This document shows, piece after piece, positions 1-8,736 of a DNA stretch of 32,464 nucleotides. The notes under the pieces are model-generated. The model had not been told where the DNA came from, made no database searches, and saw only the letters and a program-made list of their open reading frames with translations. Source of the DNA: an uncultured Bacteroidales bacterium (GTDB lineage: Bacteria; Bacteroidota; Bacteroidia; Bacteroidales; UBA932); NCBI GenBank assembly GCA_900319685.1, contig ONPI01000026.1, positions 1 through 32,464 on the forward strand, given 5' to 3'. Numbering within the stretch: position 1 is the stretch's first letter; every line of letters starts with the position of its first letter. Both the position numbers and the translations under genes were made by a program.

Positions 1-1
1 C

Positions 2-643
2 AAGGGAATATGGTCAAGCCAGTTCAAGAAGGAGGATTCCAGGAAAGAAGACTTCAAGGATATCGAAGGGAAGAAGCACAAGGTCAATATGATGCATCAG
101 GAAGATCGATTCGATATAGGCTTTATTCCGAACATTTGCACGGCATTGAAGTTGCCATTTGGCAATCAAGCGTACCATATGGTGTTTATCCTTCCTTACA
201 ATGCTGATGGTTTCAATGATTTGAAGAAGAACCTGGACTTGAACTTATGGAACGATCTTTCCTCAAAGTTTGGAGGAATGAAAGTCGATGTCAAGATCCC
301 TTCTTTTGAGACGACCTTCGGAGCTATTGACTTGAATAAGAGCCTCCATAATCTTGGAATGATTGACGCTTTCAATCCTAATACTGCAGATTTTAGTCCA
401 ATGTGCGATACTCCAGGGCTTTATATCAACGCAGTCCTTCACAAAGCCAAGATAAAGGTGGATGAGCAAGGTTCAGAGGCTGCCGCGGTGACGGATGTTA
501 TTATTGGCTGGTTAGGAGCAGGTCCTAACGGCCCTTCAGAACTGCCAGTCGCCAAATTCTACGCTGACCGTCCTTTTATCTACGCGATAACCGAAGTCAG
601 CACCGGAGCAATCCTCTTTATAGGGCAGTATACCGGGAAATAA
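2..643 (+). CDS. Serpin (serine protease inhibitor), 5'-truncated by window edge
   Basis: The frame is open from base 2, so the N-terminal part lies outside the window and 213 residues are visible. The fragment begins KGIWSSQF, matching the serpin motif before strand s3C. It carries the hinge of the reactive-centre loop (DEQGSEAAAVTD) and ends with the usual s4B/s5B block (DRPFIYAITEVSTGAILFIGQ). Serpins trap target proteases by loop insertion after cleavage. The short-Ala hinge (EAAAVT) suggests an inhibitory rather than substrate-type serpin. The loop between hinge and KFYADRPF is Gly/Pro-rich (GWLGAGPNGPSELPVA) and somewhat longer than in alpha-1-antitrypsin. P1 therefore cannot be placed with confidence, and no basic residue occurs at the plausible P1 positions. 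Two 60-base lines counted by hand gave 38-40% G+C against about 58% in the MFS gene, which hints at foreign origin. The stop is 7 bases from the convergent hydrolase stop, with no terminator between. Confidence 0.93.
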   Translation, partial: KGIWSSQFKKEDSRKEDFKDIEGKKHKVNMMHQEDRFDIGFIPNICTALKLPFGNQAYHMVFILPYNADGFNDLKKNLDLNLWNDLSSKFGGMKVDVKIPSFETTFGAIDLNKSLHNLGMIDAFNPNTADFSPMCDTPGLYINAVLHKAKIKVDEQGSEAAAVTDVIIGWLGAGPNGPSELPVAKFYADRPFIYAITEVSTGAILFIGQYTGK

Positions 644-650
644 ATAGTGG

Positions 651-1847
651 CTACTCGCCATCCTGAGTATAATAGACGTGGTCCTGGGCATCATATGCAA
701 AGACCACGTCTTTGAGTCTTGCCTTGTCGGCATCGCTCCAGGCCCCGTTCAGACGGATATTCATTATCGCGTGGCAGGAAAGCTTGTGGAGTATCCTGCA
801 AACTGTGGTTTCCCAGTCTTCAGAGGAGTCGAGATCGAAAGATATCTCTTGGATTCCGTTGGCAACCGCGGCACCCAGTTCGCCTAGGTCGTTGCTGTGG
901 AAACAGCTTCGCTCAGCCGGAGCCTCTGCAAGAGGTGGTACTATCGCACTGCCGCCCGGACGGTATTTCCACGGCCTTCGCCCGATTTCGATATACTCCG
1001 AATGCATTGCGGGAGGATTGCCGTAGCCGGCCGGCTTGAGGTATTTAGCCTTCGGGTCAAAGGTCACGTCAAGGGTCTTGATCTTCGAATAAAGGTTGCC
1101 CAGGATCTCCCCGGTCGGAGCCACCACGCATGAACAGCCTCCGAGCTCCGACTTCTTTCCCATTGAAACAGACGCACGCACCAGGTATGCCCCCGTGTTG
1201 TATGCACAGAACATATTGATTATATCAAGTGCCCTGTGGGTATCGCTGCGCTGATGGGAACAGCCGATGATCACATCCGGTTTCCAGCGGGCAATCGAAG
1301 AGAAATTCTCATAGAAATAAAAATCATAGCAAGTCAGGAACATATACCGGACACCCTCTATGTCAAGCAGGTAAGGCTGGCTCCACTCTTCAGTGTAGGA
1401 CTTGTCCAGCCCGTATTTCTGCCACTCGCCCGCCGTCAGATGCTCTTTGTAATATTTCCCAAGCAAGGCTCCGTCACGCCCGAACACGAATGTGGTGTTG
1501 CGCGGCTTCTCACAGGAAGTATCTATCGCACCGACGAATACGAGGGTGCTGCAACGCCGGGCTGTCTCCCTGCAGGTTTCCAGCAGGGTCGGACCGTATT
1601 TGGCTACGGTCTCAAGGAAACCTTCATTGCTGGTCTTGCCGGGTACTTCGCTGAATTCCGGAAGCACCACGATGTCCAGCGAAGGATCGCATTTCCGGAG
1701 CTCTCGGAGAGTCCACTTGAAACTCTTGTCCAAACCCGCCTCATCCTGGGCGAACAAAGGCTGGATCACACGCGCTTTCATCGGAGCAGCCCCGGCGCAG
1801 AACCCCGCCAGAAGCAGCAGGATGCCGGAAAACAGTATCTTTTTCAT
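651..1847 (-). CDS. Exported carbon-nitrogen hydrolase (nitrilase superfamily)
   Basis: A 398-aa protein with an N-terminal signal peptide (residues 1-20, ending FCAGA) and a CN-hydrolase domain at about 25-295. The Glu-Lys-Cys triad is readable as E64 (VLPEFSE), K134 (GKYYKEHL) and C173 (LTCYDF). The family hydrolyses or transfers C-N bonds of amides, nitriles or N-acyl groups. The particular substrate is not evident. Most bacterial nitrilase-fold enzymes are cytoplasmic, so the signal peptide is notable. A C-terminal extension of about 100 residues (300-398) follows the domain and was not recognised. The ATG overlaps the TGA of the upstream symporter (ATGA), so the two are translationally coupled and probably act together, for example release of a small molecule outside the cytoplasm followed by uptake. 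That link is inference. Confidence 0.87.
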   Translation of the reverse strand: MKKILFSGILLLLAGFCAGAAPMKARVIQPLFAQDEAGLDKSFKWTLRELRKCDPSLDIVVLPEFSEVPGKTSNEGFLETVAKYGPTLLETCRETARRCSTLVFVGAIDTSCEKPRNTTFVFGRDGALLGKYYKEHLTAGEWQKYGLDKSYTEEWSQPYLLDIEGVRYMFLTCYDFYFYENFSSIARWKPDVIIGCSHQRSDTHRALDIINMFCAYNTGAYLVRASVSMGKKSELGGCSCVVAPTGEILGNLYSKIKTLDVTFDPKAKYLKPAGYGNPPAMHSEYIEIGRRPWKYRPGGSAIVPPLAEAPAERSCFHSNDLGELGAAVANGIQEISFDLDSSEDWETTVCRILHKLSCHAIMNIRLNGAWSDADKARLKDVVFAYDAQDHVYYTQDGE

Positions 1848-3001
1848 TTCTTCTTGAATATTTTATCTATCACTATGGCGATCGCCCCGTCACCGGTGAC
1901 GTTACAGCCGGGGCCGTAGCCATCCAAAGCAAGATAAAGGGTCATCACCAATGCCGTCTGGTCAGGAGTGAATCCCATTATCGACTCCAGAAGACCCACG
2001 GAGGCCATCAGCACTCCACCCATCACTCCGGGAGCCGCCACGGCAGCTATCCCCTGCATCAGGACGAAATGGGCATATACCGGGAAAGGAAGGTCGACTC
2101 CGAAGATATAAGCCACGGCGATTGCCGAAACGGCCAGCTTGATGGTCGAACCGCACATATGCACTGTGGAACACAGCGGTATCGTGAAGTCCACGATGTC
2201 GTCGCTCAAACCGTTCTTCTTGGCACAGGAAGACGTGACCGGGATAGCCGCGGAGGAAGAGCAGATCGAGAATGCCGTCAGATAGGCCGGAACCATGTTC
2301 CAGAGGCACTTGAACGGATTCTTCCCGGCGATTGCTCCGGCGATGCAATACTGGATGACCAGCCAGATGAGGGTCAGCACGATGCCGGTCAGGATTACCT
2401 TGGCCCCGGAACCCAGGACCACCGCGATCACTCCCTTGGCGCTCATCTCGCAGATCATAGTGAATATATACCACGGCAGCAGAGGTATTATCGCCTTCTC
2501 GATCGTAAGCTTGACGATTGCCCCGAACTCATCGCAACCCTTCTTCAAGACTTCCGCATTCGTGAATATGATGCATATTCCTACCATGAAAGACAGGACC
2601 AGTGCGGTCATGATGTCGCACAGAGGCGGAATCTTGATGTCGAAGTACGGCAGGAATTCCTTCGCGGAAACGGCCTCCTGGCTTAGTTCTCCGGCCTTCA
2701 GGTAGTGCGGGAACGCATTGGAGGCGCAAATATGCGCGAAGAAGCCGGAACATATCGTGGACAGATATGCGATCGCGATCACGATCAGGAGCATCTTTCC
2801 GGCACTGCGCCCCATGTTGGCTATCGCGGGCGTAACGAGTCCAAGCACAAGGAGCGGAATCATGAACTTCAGGAACTGGGCGAACAAGACATTGAAAGTC
2901 TTGAATATGCGTACAAGCACATCCGGTGCTATGAGTCCCAGCAGGGCTCCCAGACAGATGGCAATGAGTACTTTAACGAAAAGTCCGAGCTTTATTTTCA
3001 T
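1844..3001 (-). CDS. DAACS-family (dicarboxylate/amino acid:cation) symporter with atypical substrate site
   Basis: A 385-aa multi-pass membrane protein of the glutamate/aspartate:Na+ symporter fold. The start is placed at MKIKLGLF. An in-frame ATG 21 bases upstream (3022) would add MFQRSTL, but it lies beside the TAAATTTG box that probably starts the transcript. HP1 carries the family serine motif (CSSSAAIPVT) and TM8 ends CNVTGDGA, matching NVTGD. Key positions of the archaeal homologue GltPh differ when aligned by eye: R276 becomes Cys, NMDGT (310-314) becomes HMCGS, R397 becomes Gly and T398 becomes Pro. D394, N401 and D405 are kept. Loss of both arginine positions used for the acidic side chain argues against a standard glutamate or aspartate carrier. 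The gene is coupled to the downstream CN-hydrolase by a 4-base stop/start overlap. Confidence 0.88.
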   Translation of the reverse strand: MKIKLGLFVKVLIAICLGALLGLIAPDVLVRIFKTFNVLFAQFLKFMIPLLVLGLVTPAIANMGRSAGKMLLIVIAIAYLSTICSGFFAHICASNAFPHYLKAGELSQEAVSAKEFLPYFDIKIPPLCDIMTALVLSFMVGICIIFTNAEVLKKGCDEFGAIVKLTIEKAIIPLLPWYIFTMICEMSAKGVIAVVLGSGAKVILTGIVLTLIWLVIQYCIAGAIAGKNPFKCLWNMVPAYLTAFSICSSSAAIPVTSSCAKKNGLSDDIVDFTIPLCSTVHMCGSTIKLAVSAIAVAYIFGVDLPFPVYAHFVLMQGIAAVAAPGVMGGVLMASVGLLESIMGFTPDQTALVMTLYLALDGYGPGCNVTGDGAIAIVIDKIFKKK

Positions 3002-3019
3002 AAGCGTTGATCTCTGAAA

Positions 3020-3027
3020 CAAATTTA
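3020..3027 (-). promoter_or_regulatory. Bacteroidetes -7 box for the symporter/CN-hydrolase pair
   Basis: On the minus strand the box reads TAAATTTG, a full match to TAnnTTTG, 18 bases upstream of the chosen ATG (3001). No TTTG or TTG lies at the expected 19-21 base distance, so only half of the promoter is supported. Confidence 0.42.
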
Positions 3028-3051
3028 AACTTTTATTCTGATATTTGTATT

Positions 3052-4356
3052 ATGAATAGGATCAATAGCCCAACCAGAAGGAAGTGGTTCATCGTTGCCA
3101 CAATGTTCCTTGCTATCATCTGCAATTATCTTGACAGGCAACTGCTTTCCATCCTGAAACCGGAAATCCTGAATCATTTCGGCATCGGCGACATGGAATA
3201 TGCCTGGATCGTCAACATATTCCTGATCTGCTATGCGGTCATGTACCCCCTGTCCGGGATGCTGGTGGACCGCTTCGGGCCGAAGAAAGTCCTGTTCGGA
3301 GGAATCACAGTATGGTCCCTTGCCTGCATCGGAGGCGGCCTTGCACCGAATGTCGGGATATTCACCCTCTGCAGGGGAATCCTCGGCCTCGCGGAACCTA
3401 CGATCTTCGCCGGCCAGCTTGTAGCCGTCACCCTCTGGTTCGAGAAGCGGCAGAGAGCCACAGCCAACAGTCTATGTACCGTCGGAGGCTCGCTGGGAGC
3501 AGTCGTGGCCCCGCTGCTGATCGCATGGCTGATGAGGCTCCTCGGCAACTGGCAGCATGTATTCCTCATTTCGGGAGCCATCGGACTGGTCCTGGCGGCC
3601 GTGTGGCTGTTCGTTTACAAGACTCCTTCCGAGGACATCCTGGCGCTGACCGTCGGCAAGGATAGCGGAACCTCCTCTCCTTCAACCAAATTCAAGTTCA
3701 GGGAACTATTCGGTACCCATACGCTGTGGGGAGGGATCCTCATACGTCTCGTAAGCGACCCTGTGTGGTATTTCTGCTGCTTCTGGCTGCCCGGATTCCT
3801 GAGGAACATGGGCGCTTCGCAGGGGCTTTCCACACAGCAGACCCTCGACATGATCCAGTGGATAGGAGGCATTCCGTTCCTGGTTGGAGCCATCGGCGGA
3901 ATCCTTACTTCCGCCTGGTCTGACAATATGATCAAACGCGGCCTCCCGGCACTTAAAGCCCGCAAGAGGATGATGGTCATAATCGCCTTCATCGCCCCTC
4001 TGTGCATGCTGGTTCCTTTCATATATTCCTCATCCATCGGCTTCGGCCTGAAGGTAGGTCTTGTTACGGGAATATTCAGCCTCGTGGCGGTGATGTGCCT
4101 GAGCTGGCTCTACACCCTGCCGGTAGTCCTGGCGGAGACCTTCCCGATCGGAAATGTCGCCACGGTGATGGGCCTTTCCTGCGGAGCAGGAGCCCTTGGC
4201 AGCGTAGTTTTCAACCTCTTCACGGGCTCCATACCTGAGAGCAGCTGGAAGTGGCTGTTCATCCTGATGGGCACCCTGCACCTTATCGCCGCGATCATCC
4301 TGACCCGGATGGTGCGCCCAGAACAACCTGACAATCAAATTGTTTCCAATGAATAA
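3052..4356 (+). CDS. MFS transporter, anion:cation (hexuronate-type) symporter family
   Basis: A 434-aa protein with the 12-helix pattern of the major facilitator superfamily. The first helix carries NYLDRQLLSILKPEI, typical of the ACS branch (ExuT/hexuronate and related organic-acid carriers). The loop 2-3 motif is GMLVDRFGPKKVLFGG, and GILGLAEPTIFAG follows in TM4. The ATG at 3052 is chosen because an upstream alternative at 3007 would add 15 residues with no membrane or conserved character. It is the first gene of a plus-strand operon with an EEP hydrolase, a Gfo/Idh oxidoreductase and a tandem DUF1080 protein. It probably imports a sugar, sugar acid or 3-keto-sugar produced by them (inference from context). 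The stop overlaps the next ATG by 8 bases. No convincing promoter was found in the divergent spacer on this strand. Confidence 0.9.
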   Translation: MNRINSPTRRKWFIVATMFLAIICNYLDRQLLSILKPEILNHFGIGDMEYAWIVNIFLICYAVMYPLSGMLVDRFGPKKVLFGGITVWSLACIGGGLAPNVGIFTLCRGILGLAEPTIFAGQLVAVTLWFEKRQRATANSLCTVGGSLGAVVAPLLIAWLMRLLGNWQHVFLISGAIGLVLAAVWLFVYKTPSEDILALTVGKDSGTSSPSTKFKFRELFGTHTLWGGILIRLVSDPVWYFCCFWLPGFLRNMGASQGLSTQQTLDMIQWIGGIPFLVGAIGGILTSAWSDNMIKRGLPALKARKRMMVIIAFIAPLCMLVPFIYSSSIGFGLKVGLVTGIFSLVAVMCLSWLYTLPVVLAETFPIGNVATVMGLSCGAGALGSVVFNLFTGSIPESSWKWLFILMGTLHLIAAIILTRMVRPEQPDNQIVSNE

Positions 4357-5239
4357 AAGAATAATCACCCTCTGCCTTATGGCAGTCTTGCTGCCGATGG
4401 CCGCCTTTGGTGCGAAACGTCCCGCGGGCAACTACCGTGTAATGTCTTGCAATATCAGGATCACCGGACTCGCAGACGACGCTCCGTATCCCGAGAGAGT
4501 CTGGGAGAACCGCCGCGACCTGTGTATCAGTACGATAAAGGGAAAGGACCCGGATATCATCTGCCTCCAGGAAGTCATATATGACTCATATTCCTGGTTC
4601 CTGAAGAAATTCGGAAAGGATTATTACCATTTCGGGTTCGAAGGCCCTGAGATGGATCCATGGACTGAAGGTTACCACTTCATCGGCAAGAACGTGATTT
4701 TGTTCAAGAAGAGCCGCTTCGAGTGGGTCTCCTCCGGCAGCTACTGGCTCTCCGAGACCCCTACCATCGCCGGCTCGATGTCCTGGGGGACCAACCGCGC
4801 AAGGCATTGCAACTGGGTGAGGATCAGGGACAGGAAAACCGGCAAGGAATTCCGGGTGGTCAATACCCATCTCGACCACAAGAGCGACCAGGCCAGGCTG
4901 GAACAGATGAAGATGATAGTCGAGGAATGCGGCCAGTATTCCAAGGATATGCCTCAGATACTGTGCGGAGATTTCAATTCCGGAATCAAGAATGCTCCGA
5001 TCCAGTACATCCACTCGGACGAAGACTGGAGCGAGATGTATGAAGATATACACGGGAAGGAAGAAGCCGGATTCACATGCCACAATTTCCTGGGAGAAGC
5101 CCGTGGGAAGGGTCGGAGGATCGATTTCATCTTCCACCGCGGGCCGGTTGAAACGACTTACGCGGAGATCGTGAAGGACCATAAGGGCAATATGTATCCC
5201 AGCGACCACTATTTCATATTGGCGGATTTCAGGATTTAA
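4349..5239 (+). CDS. Secreted endonuclease/exonuclease/phosphatase (EEP) family hydrolase
   Basis: A 296-aa protein starting MNKRIITLCL with a signal peptide ending near AAFGA. An ATG at 4340 is also in frame, but 4349 gives the better signal peptide and an ATGAATAA overlap with the MFS stop. The DNase I-like metal phosphoesterase motifs are all present: N35 (SCNIR), E75 (CLQEV), H174 (NTHLDH), D208/N210 (GDFN) and D286-H287 (SDHY). Family members cleave phosphodiester or phosphomonoester bonds in nucleic acids, phospholipids, inositol phosphates or other small molecules. The substrate here is unknown. Export together with a Tat oxidoreductase and a DUF1080 protein suggests action on a phosphorylated or phosphodiester-linked carbohydrate (inference). 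It shares an SG-(S/N)-(Y/F)-WLSETP segment with the larger EEP protein at 8724-11582, so the two are probably distant paralogues. Confidence 0.88.
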   Translation: MNKRIITLCLMAVLLPMAAFGAKRPAGNYRVMSCNIRITGLADDAPYPERVWENRRDLCISTIKGKDPDIICLQEVIYDSYSWFLKKFGKDYYHFGFEGPEMDPWTEGYHFIGKNVILFKKSRFEWVSSGSYWLSETPTIAGSMSWGTNRARHCNWVRIRDRKTGKEFRVVNTHLDHKSDQARLEQMKMIVEECGQYSKDMPQILCGDFNSGIKNAPIQYIHSDEDWSEMYEDIHGKEEAGFTCHNFLGEARGKGRRIDFIFHRGPVETTYAEIVKDHKGNMYPSDHYFILADFRI

Positions 5240-5275
5240 CCGTATATTTATCAGACACTAACATAATCATCGACA

Positions 5276-6703
5276 ATGGTTTCGAGAAGGAATTTCATAA
5301 AGGCATCGACCCTTGCCACCGCCTCCATGGTGGCAGGCGTCGGAAAGGGTGAGGCTAAGAGCCTCTTCGAAAAGATAGGCAAAACCGCCCCTGAGGCCCA
5401 GAAGGTCAAGCTGGCCTGCATCGGTATAGGCAATCGCGGGGAGCAGAACATCAAGCAATTCGTAAAGACCGGGCTGGTGGAAATAACCGCCCTGTGTGAC
5501 GTGGACCTGGATGGGAAGCAGTGCAAATGGGCACTCGAGAGCTTTCCGAAAGCCAGGAGGTTCAATGACTGGAGGGAGCTGTTCGACAAATTCGGCAACG
5601 GATTCGAGGCTGTGTGCGTATCGACTCCGGACCATTCCCATTTCGCCATCGCTATGCTCGCGCTCAGCCAGGGCAAGCACATCTATCTGGAAAAGCCGAT
5701 GTGCCGCACCTTCTTCGAAGCCGAACTGATGATGGCGGCCGCCAGGAAGCGTCCGAACCTTGCGACACAGGTAGGCAACCAGGGTCATTCCGATGCAAAC
5801 TACTACCAGTTCAAGACATGGAAGGACGCCGGAATCATCAAGGACGTCACCCGGATCGATGTCCATATGAACAGTGCCCGCCGCTGGCACAGTTTCGATT
5901 CCAATATCAAGAAATTCCCTGATGCAGAGCCGCTTCCAAAGAATATGAACTGGGACGCCTGGCTCGGTCCTACACCTTGGCACGACTACAACGCCCAGTT
6001 CCACCAGGGTAACTGGAGGTGCTGGTACGACCTGGGTATGGGTGCCCTCGGAGACTGGGGAGCCCACCTTATCGACACCGCCCACGAATTCCTTGAACTG
6101 GGCTTGCCTTATGAGATCGAGATGAAGAAAGCTGAAGGCCATAACGATTTCTTCTTCCCATATTCATCGACCATTTTCTACCGTTTCGGACCGCGGGGAG
6201 AGATGCCTCCGGTGGACCTTACCTGGTACGACGGCGTGACCAACTTCCCTCCGATCCCGGAAGGATTCGGCAAGTCCCAGTTCGTGTCGGACATCCCTTC
6301 CACAAACCAGGGTGATTACAAGGATGAGAAGCTGAATCCGGGCAAGATCATATATTCCCGGGACCTCACGTTCAAGGGAGGCAGCCACGGCTCCACCCTG
6401 TCGATAATCCCGGAATCCAAGGCAAAGGAGATGGAAAGCAAGCTTCCGGAGGTGCCTAAGAGTCCTTCCAACCATTACGAGAACTTCCTGAAAGCGATCC
6501 GCGGAGAGGAAAAGACCCGGTCTCCTTTCGAGATCAACGGCGTCCTCAACCAGGTGTTCAGCCTGGGAGTCATCGCACAGAGACTCAATACCAGGCTCTT
6601 CTTCGACCCTGTGACCAAGAGGATAACCAACAACAAGTTTGCCGATGCGATGCTCACAGGTGTACCACCTCGCAGCGGCTGGGAGTATCTTTATGAATTG
6701 TAA
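5276..6703 (+). CDS. Gfo/Idh/MocA-family oxidoreductase with Tat signal
   Basis: A 475-aa NAD(P)-dependent sugar oxidoreductase. The N-terminus [10 protein letters not shown] is a twin-arginine signal, so the folded, cofactor-loaded enzyme is probably exported. The Rossmann glycine motif is GIGNRG (50-55), followed by the acidic residue region ALCDVD (72-77), the STPDHSH segment and the family EKP motif at 139-141. The C-terminal half is the alpha/beta substrate domain. Exported Bacteroidota members of this type oxidise C3 of glycosides or monosaccharides. The next gene carries two DUF1080 domains, the family known to act on 3-keto-disaccharides, which strongly supports that reaction here. 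It lies 36 bases after the EEP gene and 10 bases before the DUF1080 gene, in one probable operon. The exact glycoside is unknown. Confidence 0.92.
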   Translation: MVSRRNFIKASTLATASMVAGVGKGEAKSLFEKIGKTAPEAQKVKLACIGIGNRGEQNIKQFVKTGLVEITALCDVDLDGKQCKWALESFPKARRFNDWRELFDKFGNGFEAVCVSTPDHSHFAIAMLALSQGKHIYLEKPMCRTFFEAELMMAAARKRPNLATQVGNQGHSDANYYQFKTWKDAGIIKDVTRIDVHMNSARRWHSFDSNIKKFPDAEPLPKNMNWDAWLGPTPWHDYNAQFHQGNWRCWYDLGMGALGDWGAHLIDTAHEFLELGLPYEIEMKKAEGHNDFFFPYSSTIFYRFGPRGEMPPVDLTWYDGVTNFPPIPEGFGKSQFVSDIPSTNQGDYKDEKLNPGKIIYSRDLTFKGGSHGSTLSIIPESKAKEMESKLPEVPKSPSNHYENFLKAIRGEEKTRSPFEINGVLNQVFSLGVIAQRLNTRLFFDPVTKRITNNKFADAMLTGVPPRSGWEYLYEL

Positions 6704-6713
6704 ATCATTGAAT

Positions 6714-8096
6714 ATGAAAAAGTTCCTGTTCTCCATCCTGCTTATTGCCGGAACCTTCCAACTGGCCGGTGCCCAGGAATGGACCGACCTCTTCAACGGA
6801 CGCAACCTCAAGGGTTGGAAACAACTGGGAGGCAAAGCGAAGTTTTCGGTGGTCGATGGTACCATCAAAGGAACCACGGTCTGCAATACTCCGAATTCCT
6901 TCCTCGTGACCAGGAAGGACTACGGCGACTTCATCCTGGAATTCGATTTCAAGGTAGCTCCCGGAATGAACTCCGGAGTCCAGTTCCGAAGCGTAAGCGA
7001 GAAAGACGTGGACAACGGCAGGGTCAGGGGATATCAATTTGAGATAGACCCTTCCGACCGGGGCTGGTCCGGCGGAATCTACGACGAAGGCAACGAAAAG
7101 ATGCGCGCCTGGATATATCCCCTGGAATTCAACCGCCCCGCAAAGACCGCATTCAAGGCAGGGGAATGGAACAAAGCCAGGGTAGAATGCCTTGGGAACA
7201 GGATACGGACCTTCCTCAACGGAGTCCCGTGCGCCAATATATTCGACGATGGAAGAGCTTCCGGATTCATCGCCTTGCAGGTCCACAATATAGGAGATGA
7301 CGAAACCAGGAAGGGCCAGGAAATATCCTGGCGGAACATCCGCATAATGACCAAGGACGTGGCGTCCTTCATCACTCCGGAAGAAGGATGCGCGCCTCTG
7401 TTCAACACTTCCTTCAATATCCTTACCCCGGAGGAGGAAGCCGACGGCTGGAGACTACTGTTCGACGGAAAGACCTCGAAGGGCTGGACGAGCGCGAAAT
7501 ATGAAGGATTCCCTAAAAAGAGCTGGGAAATCGCCGACGGGCTGCTGATGGTCCACAGGACCAATGGAGAAGAAGGCGGCTACAACGCCAAGGACATGGG
7601 CGGGGATATCATCACCGACGTCCCTTACAAGAACTTCATCCTCAAGTTCGATTTCAGGATATTCAAGGCTTCGAACAGCGGAGTGAAGTATTTCGTACAG
7701 AAGGGCACCAACACCGGGATCGGGTCTGAGATCGGCTGTGAATTCCAAGTGCTTGACGATGAACACCATCCGGATGCCAAACTGGGAGTGAACGGCAACC
7801 GGCGGCTAGGCGCACTGTACGACCTGATTCCGGCACCGGAAGACAAGCCTTTCGTGATGAGGGCCTTCAACCAGGGAATGATAGTCGTTTGCGGCAACCA
7901 CGTGGAGCACTGGCTGAACGGAGTCAAACTGCTGGAATATGAGCGCGGCAACCAGATGTGGAATGCCCTTGTAGCCTACAGCAAATACAAGGTATGGCCG
8001 AATTTCGGGAACTTCGAAACCGGCCATATACTTCTCCAGGACCACGGTGACGAGGCCTGGTACAAGAATGTGAAAATCAAGGTTCTGGACCCCTGA
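6714..8096 (+). CDS. Tandem DUF1080 (3-keto-glycoside hydrolase/lyase-like) secreted protein
   Basis: A 460-aa protein with a signal peptide (1-20, ending LAGA) and two copies of the concanavalin-like DUF1080 fold, at about 22-213 and 244-458. Each begins with the family hallmark ([13 protein letters not shown] at 23-35; [13 protein letters not shown] at 246-258) and ends with a strand of the type SWRNIRI or WYKNVKI. DUF1080 proteins cleave 3-keto-glycosides made by Gfo/Idh enzymes. The upstream gene, 10 bases away, is such an enzyme. The ATG at 6714 is chosen because it gives a proper signal peptide, whereas longer in-frame starts lie inside the upstream gene. Two non-identical domains on one chain could mean a catalytic plus a binding copy, or two specificities. 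The sequence alone does not decide. Confidence 0.9.
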   Translation: MKKFLFSILLIAGTFQLAGAQEWTDLFNGRNLKGWKQLGGKAKFSVVDGTIKGTTVCNTPNSFLVTRKDYGDFILEFDFKVAPGMNSGVQFRSVSEKDVDNGRVRGYQFEIDPSDRGWSGGIYDEGNEKMRAWIYPLEFNRPAKTAFKAGEWNKARVECLGNRIRTFLNGVPCANIFDDGRASGFIALQVHNIGDDETRKGQEISWRNIRIMTKDVASFITPEEGCAPLFNTSFNILTPEEEADGWRLLFDGKTSKGWTSAKYEGFPKKSWEIADGLLMVHRTNGEEGGYNAKDMGGDIITDVPYKNFILKFDFRIFKASNSGVKYFVQKGTNTGIGSEIGCEFQVLDDEHHPDAKLGVNGNRRLGALYDLIPAPEDKPFVMRAFNQGMIVVCGNHVEHWLNGVKLLEYERGNQMWNALVAYSKYKVWPNFGNFETGHILLQDHGDEAWYKNVKIKVLDP

Positions 8097-8681
8097 TCAA
8101 TCAAAGATTATCTCCTCCGGATCCCATCCGAAATCCTGATAGACAGTGACGTCGAGGTCGTGCTTCAGGGCATATGCCGCGATAGCCCTGTTCCTGACCT
8201 CCTCGCGGTCCGCTTCATCCGATACCATCTTCTGGAAAGCGTCGAACTTGTCTTTGAATATCCTTTCGGCAGAAGGGATATTGTCGGCGCCGTCAGCTAC
8301 GGCATTGAAATCGGTCACTTCAAATTTGCCATCGACCTCCTTGAGATGAAGGAGTCCCGGGTGGCTGCCTCCGGAAACGGTCTTGAGAGTGTCCCCGGAC
8401 TGGACGTAATTGTAAACGCGGAAATCTCCCCATACCTTGATGTCTCCGGGATCGGACTCGTCAACTTCCAGGATCAGCGGGCTCGGGATACAGTGGTCGC
8501 CCTGTGAATACTGGCTGCCGAATTCTTCGGCAACGTACTTGTCAATCACGTTGAAGATGGATTCCTGCTCCTCGATGTCCGCCTCAGCGGTCTTGGCTGT
8601 CTTTCCCTTGCAGGAGTCGAACATCACCAGACAGGACGCGCAGAGAATGAAGGCACACGCCAATGATCCTAATTTTTTCAT
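8097..8681 (-). CDS. Small hypothetical exported protein, probable lipoprotein
   Basis: A 194-aa protein I do not recognise. The N-terminus MKKLGSLACAFILCASCLVM is a signal sequence with two candidate lipid-attachment cysteines: C17 (CASC) and C24 (MFDSC), the latter followed by KGK. Neither is a textbook lipobox. The mature part is acidic and mixed alpha/beta, with a central segment (about 60-125) alternating short polar and hydrophobic stretches and a helical C-terminal part. No catalytic motif is visible. Its TGA abuts the TGA of the convergent DUF1080 gene with no spacer. It has its own consensus promoter inside the end of the upstream gene, so it need not be co-transcribed with it. Confidence 0.75.
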   Translation of the reverse strand: MKKLGSLACAFILCASCLVMFDSCKGKTAKTAEADIEEQESIFNVIDKYVAEEFGSQYSQGDHCIPSPLILEVDESDPGDIKVWGDFRVYNYVQSGDTLKTVSGGSHPGLLHLKEVDGKFEVTDFNAVADGADNIPSAERIFKDKFDAFQKMVSDEADREEVRNRAIAAYALKHDLDVTVYQDFGWDPEEIIFD

Positions 8682-8704
8682 AACGTCAACAAGGTTTTGA
8701 TTCT

Positions 8705-8736
8705 CAAATATAGGACTTTCTTTTTATTCGGGCAAA
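8705..8736 (-). promoter_or_regulatory. Consensus Bacteroidetes promoter for the small lipoprotein gene
   Basis: On the minus strand it reads TTTG (8733-8736), 20 bases, then TATATTTG (8705-8712), an exact match to TTTG-N19-21-TAnnTTTG. The -33 half lies inside the last codons of the upstream EEP-HAD-DUF4861 gene. The expected start of transcription leaves a leader of about 17 bases before the ATG at 8681. Confidence 0.75.

Noticed and set aside
3040..3047. GATATTTG as a -7 box for the MFS operon
   Set aside because: It misses the first T of TAnnTTTG, leaves almost no leader before the ATG at 3052, and no TTTG lies at the right distance.
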